From Desulfobulbaceae bacterium UBA2262 (lineage in GTDB: Bacteria > Desulfobacterota > Desulfobulbia > Desulfobulbales > Desulfurivibrionaceae), in the NCBI GenBank assembly GCA_002347185.1, contig DDXK01000093.1:1604-7091 (forward strand): DNA of 5,488 nt, in the 5' to 3' direction. A program made the translations under genes and the position numbers. Shown piece by piece: positions 1 to 4,759 of this stretch. The notes beneath the pieces were generated by a model. The model had not been told where the DNA came from. It worked only from the letters and a program-made list of their open reading frames with translations, and searched no databases. How positions within the stretch are numbered: the first letter of the stretch is position 1; each line of letters opens with the position of its first letter.

Positions 1-924
1 GGCATGGGGGGCAGGCTCGACGCCACCAACGTGGTCACTCCCCTGGTCGGGGTGATCACCAACGTCACCATGGACCACGAGCAGTACCTGGGCGAGACCT
101 TGACCGCCGTGGCCGGCGAAAAGGCGGGCATCATCAAGGAGGGCGTCCCCGTGGTTTCCGGAGTAGGGCCGGATGAAAGCCGGGCTGTGGTGGAAGCGGT
201 CGCCCTGGAGAGGCGCGCCCCCCTGTTTCTGCTGGGGCGGGATTTCAAAACGGAGCGGGCCGCCGGCGGCTATTGGCGGTATCTGGGCGCCGGCCCGGGC
301 GCCTGGCGGCTTGACAATCTGCGCTGCGGCCTGGTGGGCGACTACCAGATCGACAACGCCGCCCTGGCCCTGGCCGCCCTGGAACGGCTGGCCGGGATCT
401 TCCCCGTGCCGGAGGAGGCGATCAGGGAGGGGCTGCTTGCCGTGCGCTGGCCGGGTAGGCTCGAGGCCTTCTGTCTCTCCGGGGGCCAGCGGGTGGAATG
501 CCCGGCCCGGGGCGGAGCCGATCCCTCCCTGCGCCGCTATCTTCTGGACGGCGCCCACAACCCGGCCGGGGTGGAGAGCCTCAAGGCCGCCCTGCAGGAT
601 GATTTCGCCTACGATCGCCTTATCCTGGTCTGGGCCTGCATGGCGGACAAGGATGTGGCCAGAACCCTGCGCGCCGTCTCTCCCCTGGCCGACCATATTG
701 TTTTTACCCGGCCCGAGAGCGAGCGCTCGGCAACGCCCGAGGCCCTTGCGGCGCTGCTGCCGGAAGGCGAGCGCGGCAAGGCGGCAAGCGCCATGACCGT
801 TGCCGGGGCCCTGGCTCTTGCCGGCACCCTGGCCGCAGAAAACGACCTGATCTGCGTGGCCGGCTCTCTCTATCTGGTGGGCGCGGCCCGGCGGATACTG
901 CTGGGGGAGCTGGTGGATGCGTGA
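1..924 (+). CDS. folC: Folylpolyglutamate synthase / dihydrofolate synthase, 5'-truncated by window edge
   Basis: This cytoplasmic Mur-ligase-family enzyme adds glutamate to dihydropteroate and to folates, using ATP. The reading frame is open from base 1, so the gene starts upstream. The 307 residues seen begin at a typical FolC internal motif, GMGGRLDATN, followed by ITNVTMDH and EKAGIIKEGVP (residue 40 onward). Further on are DYQIDNAALAL, which matches the family's D-Y-Q-x-x-N-A motif, and the C-terminal-domain motif DGAHNPAG (residues 183-190). Family members are about 420-430 residues, so roughly 115-130 are missing, including the P-loop. The ATG at base 4 is internal, not a start. The TGA stop overlaps the next gene by 8 bases, so the two are probably co-transcribed. 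Identity is secure. Bifunctional activity (FolC rather than FPGS alone) is the usual bacterial case but is inferred. Confidence 0.95.
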   Translation, partial: GMGGRLDATNVVTPLVGVITNVTMDHEQYLGETLTAVAGEKAGIIKEGVPVVSGVGPDESRAVVEAVALERRAPLFLLGRDFKTERAAGGYWRYLGAGPGAWRLDNLRCGLVGDYQIDNAALALAALERLAGIFPVPEEAIREGLLAVRWPGRLEAFCLSGGQRVECPARGGADPSLRRYLLDGAHNPAGVESLKAALQDDFAYDRLILVWACMADKDVARTLRAVSPLADHIVFTRPESERSATPEALAALLPEGERGKAASAMTVAGALALAGTLAAENDLICVAGSLYLVGAARRILLGELVDA

Positions 925-1231
925 GGATCTTGGTTTTTTCTTCAGCGGAGTCGATGAGGCGCAGATCCGCCGAGAGCGCGCCAAGGCCCGGGAGATGCGG
1001 AAAAGCGGCTGGTGGCAAAACAAGCTCGCCCGGGGCCTCTGTCACTACTGCGGCCGGCAATTCTCCCCCAAGGAGCTGACCATGGACCACATCGTCCCCC
1101 TGGCCCGCGGCGGCACAAGCAGCAAGGGCAACATGGTCCCCTGCTGCAAGGAGTGCAACAACCTGAAGAAGACCATGCTGCCCATCGAATGGGAGGAGTA
1201 CATGGAGCGGCTCGGCAAGGGAGAGGGCTAG
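917..1231 (+). CDS. Small HNH endonuclease-family protein
   Basis: The product is 104 residues with a single HNH (beta-beta-alpha metal) domain. It has the zinc-binding pairs CHYC (residues 42-45) and CKEC (77-80), the catalytic D57-H58 in MDHIVPLARGG, and N72 in the following segment, then N81 and K84 in CNNLKK. This is the layout of small stand-alone HNH proteins of the McrA/phage type, which bind a divalent metal and cut DNA. The first 40 residues are charged and helical-looking, with many Arg, Lys and Glu. There is no signal peptide or membrane segment. The ATG lies inside the end of folC (8-base overlap) and is preceded by a G-rich Shine-Dalgarno-like stretch (903-909) 7 bases upstream, so translation is probably coupled to folC. 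The gene ends with TAG just before a strong hairpin. Nuclease activity and any role in restriction or repair are inferred from the fold only. Confidence 0.88.
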   Translation: MREDLGFFFSGVDEAQIRRERAKAREMRKSGWWQNKLARGLCHYCGRQFSPKELTMDHIVPLARGGTSSKGNMVPCCKECNNLKKTMLPIEWEEYMERLGKGEG

Positions 1232-1255
1232 GCCTTCCGGGTCGGTGTTCTGTCT

Positions 1256-1300
1256 GTGCGGAAAAGGCCCGGCGCTCTTTCCCCTGGGCCTTTTCCGCAC
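1256..1300. terminator. Bidirectional terminator-like inverted repeat between convergent genes
   Basis: A perfect 15-bp inverted repeat has arms at 1256-1270 (GTGCGGAAAAGGCCC) and 1286-1300, with a 15-base loop. It lies between the ends of the HNH gene (+) and the secreted-protein gene (-). On both strands the GC-rich inner stem (GGCCC/GGGCC) is followed by a TTTT run that is itself part of the stem, which is the usual structure of a two-way intrinsic terminator. The loop is longer than normal and the U-run is short, so efficiency is uncertain. Confidence 0.75.
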
Positions 1301-1305
1301 CATGC

Positions 1306-2070
1306 TTACTGGATGCTGTAGGGCGCTGGGTGGATTGCTTCAAGATCCATGCTTTGTGCCGGATAGAGTTCCGCGTAGAAAGATTCCATGAAGCAATACA
1401 TGCCATAAGGCCCCATTTTATAGACGTAAACCGGGTTGCTGTATGGTGTCCAAGGTGCCTGCGAAGTGTCGGGAAACCAGATAGTGTTTCTGTTGCCAAC
1501 AGTCTGGGGTGGACTGCTGGACGGATAATCGGGAGGAGGAACAGTGGCTGTGCCATACTTGGGCATCACATAATTCTCCCATAACGAAGGGCTGGTGATT
1601 TTTGGCATATAGGCCTGACCGAGACAGCTGCCGTCGGCATAATAGAGGATGACCCGGTTGGCCGTGGAGGCCACTATCCCGTTTTTTTCCATGTCCAGGA
1701 TAGCCTTGTGCGTTTCTCCGGTGGTGGCATCCTGAAATTGATACAACACCTCGGCCGTATTCTCTGTGTGGGCAATGACCGCTCCGACCACAGATCCGTT
1801 GGCGTCAGTCAGGGAAATTCCGGAGCCTGCCGGCCCTGAATTTTCCTCGATCAATTGCCTCAGTTCGACATCGGCGGCAATCCGTGCTGCCTGTTCCGCA
1901 GGCAGTCCTCCCATGAGTTCGTTTATTTTGTTCGTGTTCTCGTCGGTCTTCAGCCTGGTGGTTTCGACATCGCTCTGCAAATCCTCAATGACGGCCTCGT
2001 CGGCCGCGAAGAGGGGCGAAGCAAGGAAAACACCCAAAAAAACAGCGCATGCATACCTAGTTTTCTTCAT
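1306..2070 (-). CDS. Secreted protein of unknown function with N-terminal signal peptide and coiled coil
   Basis: The product is 254 residues and I do not recognise a named family. Residues 1-22 form a clear Sec signal peptide: MKKTR, then a hydrophobic stretch, then SPLFA before ADEAV. Residues 24-77 are charged and helical with heptad-like spacing (EDLQSDVETTRLKTDENTNKI), suggesting a short coiled coil. Residues 84-155 look like a beta-rich domain starting DANGSVVGAVI and ending VILYYADGSCLGQAYM, a pattern seen in many uncharacterised exported proteins of marine and environmental bacteria. Residues 156-254 are rich in Pro, Tyr and Ser (for example VPPPDYPSSSPPQ), and C226 could pair with C149. 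The start is supported by AAGGAG (complement of 2077-2082) 6 bases upstream. The gene stands alone, convergent with the HNH gene, and is visibly poorer in GC than folC or pfkA, which may reflect transfer or fast evolution. Existence and export are well supported; function is unknown. Confidence 0.8.
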   Translation of the reverse strand: MKKTRYACAVFLGVFLASPLFAADEAVIEDLQSDVETTRLKTDENTNKINELMGGLPAEQAARIAADVELRQLIEENSGPAGSGISLTDANGSVVGAVIAHTENTAEVLYQFQDATTGETHKAILDMEKNGIVASTANRVILYYADGSCLGQAYMPKITSPSLWENYVMPKYGTATVPPPDYPSSSPPQTVGNRNTIWFPDTSQAPWTPYSNPVYVYKMGPYGMYCFMESFYAELYPAQSMDLEAIHPAPYSIQ

Positions 2071-2541
2071 GAAGAGCTCCTTTTGCTTGAAGTTGTTGCC
2101 GGAGGAAACGGCTTTCCTTCACTTCCCCTGTTTCTCCCCGCTCCAAGCATGCAAAAAAGTGTCCACGCTTCAGATGAAGCATTTTTGCTTATAAAGTACT
2201 TATATTACGTATTTTTTGGTTGCTTTGCGCGATGGTGCGTTGTCCGTCGGCGGCCGAAGTTTGGTCGCGTGATGTGGAAATTCCGGAAAAATGGAATCTC
2301 AAGCGCGAGACAACCCGCCTCCTCTCGGCGGAGGGTGATGTACAAAAAAGCCTGATGGCGGGAGAGGGCGGGAGGGCCGAACGAGGCGAGCTGATCCGTT
2401 TTTCGCTCCATTGCTGGCGGCGTCGTCGGTCCTGCCCTTGGCGGAAAAGTCCGCAGCCTGGCGTTCTCAGGGAGCCGAAGCGTTCTCCTCTGTCCAGGAT
2501 TGAAAGCGGAAAAGTATGGGTTGGGCGCCCGAGAGGGGCGC
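2071..2541. other. Intergenic region with no convincing gene
   Basis: This gap of about 470 bases separates the start of the secreted-protein gene from the end of pfkA. Bases 2071-2160 are the 5' leader of the minus-strand gene, with its ribosome binding site. Bases 2177-2220 are very AT-rich and probably contain its promoter, but I find no good -35/-10 pair. Short alternating hairpin arms occur there: GCTTC at 2167-2171, GAAGC at 2176-2180 and TGCTT at 2186-2190. Bases 2230-2530 are GC-rich with open frames of up to about 119 codons, none with a credible ribosome binding site, domain or family resemblance. A G-quadruplex motif lies at 2360-2376. A decayed gene or an unrecognised small RNA cannot be excluded. 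Confidence 0.6.
2360..2376 (+). other. Predicted G-quadruplex motif
   Basis: Four runs of three G (2360-2362, 2366-2368, 2370-2372, 2374-2376) are separated by loops of 3, 1 and 1 bases, matching the canonical G3+N1-7 rule with short, stabilising loops. The motif is part of an imperfect 10-base tandem duplication of GGCGGGAGAG (2357-2376). It lies in the gap between the secreted-protein gene and pfkA. Formation in the cell and any role are inferred. Confidence 0.6.
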
Positions 2542-2543
2542 TC
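2523..2543 (-). terminator. Possible weak terminator hairpin of pfkA
   Basis: Immediately after (and touching) the pfkA stop codon, bases 2525-2530 (GCGCCC) pair with 2536-2541 (GGGCGC) around a 5-base loop, with one or two extra pairs at the base. On the minus strand the hairpin is not followed by a good T-run; only a short TTTT lies about 10 bases further on. It may be a weak or Rho-assisted terminator. Confidence 0.35.
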
Positions 2544-3636
2544 AGTCGCCCAGGCAGATGCCGATTTCCCTGGCGGTGAGGATCTTGTCGCTGTCCAGCG
2601 GGACCTTTTTCCGCGCCTTAACCGCCTCGGCCAGCGGCACCGGCTTGATGTCGGTGGAGGAAAGGGCCACCATGTGGTCGAAGATCTCCTCTTCGACCAA
2701 CCGCACCGCGGCGCCGCCGAAACGGAGGGCCAGCATCCGGTCGAAGGTGGTGGGCGAGCCGCCCCGCTGCAGGTGGCCCAGGACCAGGGAACGGGTGTCC
2801 TTGCCGGTCTTTTCCCGGATCTGCCTGGCGACCCAGTCGCCCACCCCGCCGAGCAGCACCTCCTGGCGACCGATCTCCGTCTGCTCCTTGGCCTTGTGGA
2901 TCACTTCGGCGCCCTTCGCCCTGGCTCCTTCCGCCACCACGACGATGGAGTAGTGCTTGTGGTGCAGCTCGTTGTCGTTGATCTTGGCGCAGACCTTTTC
3001 GATGTCAAAGGGAATCTCCGGGGTGAGGATCACGTCGGCGCAGCCGGAGAGTCCGGAGTTGATGGCAATCCAGCCCGAATCACGGCCCATGACCTCCACC
3101 ACCATTACCCGGTCGTGGGACTTGGCCGTGGAGTGCAGCTTGTCGATGGCCTCGGTGGCGGTGGCCACGGCGGTGTCGCAGCCAAAGGTCCGCTGGGTGG
3201 CCAGGAGGTCGTTGTCGATGGTCTTGGGCACCCCGATCACCGGCATGCCCTTTTCGACGGCAAAGCGGTGGGCGATCTCCAGGCTGCCGTCGCCGCCCAC
3301 GGCAATGTGGCAGAAAAAGCCCAGGCGTTTGAAGTTCTGCATTACCCGGTCGGAAACATCACGCAGCTGCACCTCGCCGGCCAGGTTTTCCACCGGCATG
3401 GCGAAGGGGTTGCCCTTGTTGGTGGAGCCCAGGATGGTACCGCCCATGGGGGTGATGTCCGCCACGGTTTCCGGGCTGAGGCGCACCAGTTCATCGGGGT
3501 CGAGGAGCCCTTTATAGCCGCCGCGGCTTCCGTACACCTCCCAGCCCCGATAATGGGCGGACATGACCACGGCGTAGATAACGGCGTTCAGGCCCGGGGC
3601 GTCGCCGCCGCCGGTGGAGATGACGATTTTTTTCAT
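2542..3636 (-). CDS. pfkA: 6-phosphofructokinase (ATP-type signature in a PKTIDND-class enzyme)
   Basis: This cytoplasmic glycolytic enzyme phosphorylates fructose 6-phosphate to fructose 1,6-bisphosphate. The 364-residue product shows the PFK motifs in order: STGGGDAPGLNAVI (7-20), GGTILGSTNKG (65-75), VGGDGS (113-118, nucleotide/Mg site), PKTIDND (137-143, with the catalytic Asp), MGRDSGW (183-189), EGARAKG (236-242) and LGHLQRGGSP (286-295). Gly rather than Asp in GGDG argues for ATP as phosphoryl donor. Lys in PKTIDND (E. coli PfkA has GTIDND) places it in the mixed ATP/PPi-lineage (group III) enzymes of about 340-370 residues, often not allosterically regulated like E. coli PfkA. I chose ATG 3636 because MKKIVIS begins the domain directly and GAGGT (complement of 3643-3647) sits 6 bases upstream. 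A frame extension to 3702 adds an unconserved, implausible leader. A strong promoter lies upstream. The pfkA symbol is by function; donor specificity is inferred. Confidence 0.95.
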   Translation of the reverse strand: MKKIVISTGGGDAPGLNAVIYAVVMSAHYRGWEVYGSRGGYKGLLDPDELVRLSPETVADITPMGGTILGSTNKGNPFAMPVENLAGEVQLRDVSDRVMQNFKRLGFFCHIAVGGDGSLEIAHRFAVEKGMPVIGVPKTIDNDLLATQRTFGCDTAVATATEAIDKLHSTAKSHDRVMVVEVMGRDSGWIAINSGLSGCADVILTPEIPFDIEKVCAKINDNELHHKHYSIVVVAEGARAKGAEVIHKAKEQTEIGRQEVLLGGVGDWVARQIREKTGKDTRSLVLGHLQRGGSPTTFDRMLALRFGGAAVRLVEEEIFDHMVALSSTDIKPVPLAEAVKARKKVPLDSDKILTAREIGICLGD

Positions 3637-3727
3637 CCTGGGACCTCGATCTGGAAAATTCTCTGGCAAAAAGATGGAATTGCCGGCTCTCACCCCTGGC
3701 AATCCCCGTGCTGCAGGGCGTTACCTA

Positions 3728-3756
3728 GTTATATGCGCGAAAGGGCAGGAGGTCAA
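3728..3756 (-). promoter_or_regulatory. Sigma70-type promoter of pfkA
   Basis: On the minus strand, TTGACC (-35, complement of 3751-3756) is separated by exactly 17 bases from TATAAC (-10, complement of 3728-3733). Each hexamer matches the consensus at five of six positions. Transcription would start near 3721, giving a leader of about 85 bases. The leader contains a modest inverted repeat, ATTGCC at 3679-3684 with GGCAAT at 3698-3703. Confidence 0.75.
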
Positions 3757-3770
3757 AGAAAAAACCTGGC

Positions 3771-3799
3771 TTGACTTATTCAGGAATTTTTCTTAAATT
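3771..3799 (+). promoter_or_regulatory. Probable promoter of the selenoprotein gene
   Basis: TTGACT at 3771-3776 is a near-perfect -35. It is followed after 16-17 bases by AT-rich -10 candidates, TTAAAT (3793-3798) or TAAATT (3794-3799), each matching four of six positions. It points toward the selenoprotein gene, giving a leader of about 75 bases, and lies back to back with the pfkA promoter. The -35 is embedded in TTGACTTATTCAGGAA, which partly resembles an IscR type-1 operator (see findings). Confidence 0.55.
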
Positions 3800-3869
3800 T
3801 ACAAAATCCGTAAAATTGTATTTCGCTTTCGACCCCACCGGGGCCGGATACTTTTTATGAACCTTTTCG

Positions 3870-3874
3870 AGGAG
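3870..3874 (+). promoter_or_regulatory. Ribosome binding site deciding the selenoprotein start
   Basis: AGGAG at 3870-3874 lies 9 bases before ATG 3884 but only 3 bases before the in-frame ATG 3878. The longer spacing is the workable one and gives the family-typical N-terminus MLEVT, so 3884 is preferred. Use of 3878 (which would add Met-Arg) cannot be ruled out. Confidence 0.6.
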
Positions 3875-3883
3875 ATCATGAGG

Positions 3884-4228
3884 ATGCTTGAGGTAACAGA
3901 TCTGGCCGTCACCAAGCTGAAAGCGTACTTGGACGATAACAATATCGATTCCGCCGTACGTGTTGCGCTGATGCAGGGGGGCTGAGCAGGCCCCTCCCTG
4001 GGCTTGGCTCTGGATGAGCCAAAAGACAACGACGCCACATACGAACATGGCGGTATCAAGTTTCTGGTGGATAACGCGCTCAGCAACCAGTGCGGGGTCA
4101 TCAAGGTAGACTTCATCGAGGCCGGCGCCCGTTCCGGTTTTGCCATTTCCCCGGCGAAACCCCTGGGCATGGGCGGCGGCGGTGGTTGTGGCAGCTCCTG
4201 CGGTTCCGGTGGTTCCTGCGGCTGCTGA
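3884..4228 (+). CDS. HesB/IscA-family selenoprotein (in-frame UGA read as selenocysteine)
   Basis: This is a 114-residue HesB/IscA-like (A-type iron-sulfur carrier fold) protein. The frame runs MLEVTDLAVTKLKAYL, then IDSAVRVALMQGG, a TGA (3983-3985), AGPSLGLALDEPKDND, GIKFLVD, VIKVDFIEA and SGFAISPAKP. The fold's sequence pattern continues without break on both sides of the TGA. The TGA (residue 34) stands at the position of the first conserved Cys of IscA (GGCxG becomes GGUAG), and a SECIS-like hairpin follows. The C-terminus is a Gly-rich tail with Cys at 102, 106, 112 and 114, in place of the IscA CGCG motif; C70 is an extra Cys. The gene ends with a second TGA that is a true stop. HesB-like selenoproteins are a known deltaproteobacterial group of unknown function. 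Fe-S or metal handling, or redox activity, is inferred. Translation needs selA, selB, selC and selD elsewhere in the genome. An alternative start is 3878. Confidence 0.92.
3983..3985 (+). other. Selenocysteine codon (UGA)
   Basis: This in-frame TGA comes after 33 codons of the preferred start (35 from ATG 3878). It sits between QGG and AGPSLG, exactly where HesB/IscA proteins carry their first metal/cluster-ligand cysteine. Conservation of the fold on both sides argues against a simple stop or nonsense mutation. Confidence 0.9.
4004..4022 (+). promoter_or_regulatory. Bacterial SECIS element (SelB-binding hairpin)
   Basis: A perfect 7-bp stem, TTGGCTC (4004-4010) with GAGCCAA (4016-4022), closes a 5-base loop, TGGAT. 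The loop begins 25 bases after the UGA, and a G is the second loop base. This agrees with the known bacterial SECIS pattern of a small apical loop with an early G about 16-37 bases downstream of the UGA, inside the coding region. SelB binding is inferred; no structure prediction was run. Confidence 0.75.
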
Positions 4229-4243
4229 GAAAAAACGTTTTTG

Positions 4244-4285
4244 CCAAATAAAAACCCCGGCCCTCTGGCCGGGGTTTTTATTTGG
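4244..4285. terminator. Strong bidirectional intrinsic terminator
   Basis: A perfect 19-bp stem (4244-4262 with 4267-4285) closes a 4-base CTCT loop. The core CCCCGGCC/GGCCGGGG is flanked by AAAAA on the left and TTTTT on the right, so both strands read as a GC hairpin followed by a T-run. It serves the selenoprotein gene (+, ends 16 bases before) and the convergent cytochrome gene (-), whose TAA stop at 4278-4280 lies inside the right arm. Confidence 0.92.
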
Positions 4286-4634
4286 GGCCCTTGCCCTCCT
4301 GCCTGCTGAACAGGGCGAGAAAGGCGATGAGATCCTCCATGTCCCGCCCCGCCTCGTCCAGCCCCTCTCCCCGCAGGGTGACCTCGATGCAGAAGTTGAT
4401 GACCTCGGGCAGGCTCCGCATGACAATGCCCATCACCTCGTAGCGCTTCTTGCTTACGGTCTCTTGCGAAAAATCCCGGCCGTCTTCATGGCAGGTGAGG
4501 CAGCTCTTGCCGGAAGTGCCGCCGCCCAGGGTCGGGCTGGCGAAAAGCAGCCCGCCGCGGTCCGGGTCGGCCGCTGGCGCCGTGGCGGGTGGGCTCAGCA
4601 GGAGGGCGATGAGGAAGGGAGCGATTCGTTTCAT
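4278..4634 (-). CDS. Exported monoheme c-type cytochrome
   Basis: The product is 118 residues. Residues 1-21 form a Sec signal peptide (MKRIAPFLIALLL, cleavage probably after APA), so the mature protein is periplasmic with about 97 residues. A single heme-attachment site, CLTCH (45-49), lies in the sequence GGGTSGKSCLTCHEDGRDFS. Candidate distal ligands are M68 and M72 in YEVMGIVMRSLPEVINFCIE, and M99 in the C-terminal helix RDMEDLIAFLALF. The arrangement GGLLFASPTLGGGTSGKSC...NFCIEVTLRGEGLD...MEDLIAFL matches small class-I-like cytochromes common in anaerobic electron-transfer-rich Deltaproteobacteria. ATG 4634 is preferred because it gives the signal peptide; AAGGGGA (complement of 4646-4652) lies 11 bases upstream, a rather long spacing. 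The gene stands alone, divergent from the AMMECR1 gene. It is an electron carrier by class; partners are unknown. Confidence 0.88.
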   Translation of the reverse strand: MKRIAPFLIALLLSPPATAPAADPDRGGLLFASPTLGGGTSGKSCLTCHEDGRDFSQETVSKKRYEVMGIVMRSLPEVINFCIEVTLRGEGLDEAGRDMEDLIAFLALFSRQEGKGPK

Positions 4635-4690
4635 GCCCGAAGCTTTCCCCTTTGTCGCGGCCTTTGCAAGCGTTTCCCTGTCCGCTGCCC

Positions 4691-4721
4691 GTTTTTTGCT
4701 TTGCAAAAAAACATTTTTTGC
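4691..4721. repeat. Three equally spaced TTTTTTGC/GCAAAAAA elements in a divergent promoter gap
   Basis: TTTTTTGC occurs at 4692-4699 and 4714-4721, with its exact inverse GCAAAAAA at 4703-4710. Successive elements start 11 bases apart and are separated by 3-base spacers (TTT, ACA). The middle arm can pair with either neighbour. The array lies between the divergent cytochrome and AMMECR1 genes, where their control signals must be. It could be an operator array or simply an AT-rich promoter region; no clear -35/-10 pair was found for either gene. Confidence 0.55.
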
Positions 4722-4759
4722 CGGAAAGTGGAGGCAGGGACCGACAAAAGAGGTGCTCC

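Noticed and set aside
2500..2544. TGA stop of pfkA with a hairpin right behind it, as a possible second Sec codon
   Set aside because: The hairpin starts at once after the TGA, too close for a bacterial SECIS. PFK proteins normally end here, and the following frame (SAPLSGAQP) is not family-like.
2220..2579. Plus-strand open frame of 119 codons in the gap before pfkA
   Set aside because: It begins with TTG without a ribosome binding site, runs into the antisense of pfkA, is Arg/Pro-rich at its end like a GC-rich shadow frame, and resembles no family I know. A decayed gene in its first half cannot be excluded.
2500..3774. 424-codon plus-strand open frame antisense to pfkA
   Set aside because: It is a long shadow frame typical of high-GC DNA. 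The minus strand encodes an unmistakable phosphofructokinase with all motifs.
4004..4228. Separate 74-residue gene starting at TTG 4004
   Set aside because: It lacks the N-terminal part of the HesB fold and a ribosome binding site; the TTG is the first base triplet of the SECIS stem. It is the downstream part of the selenoprotein.
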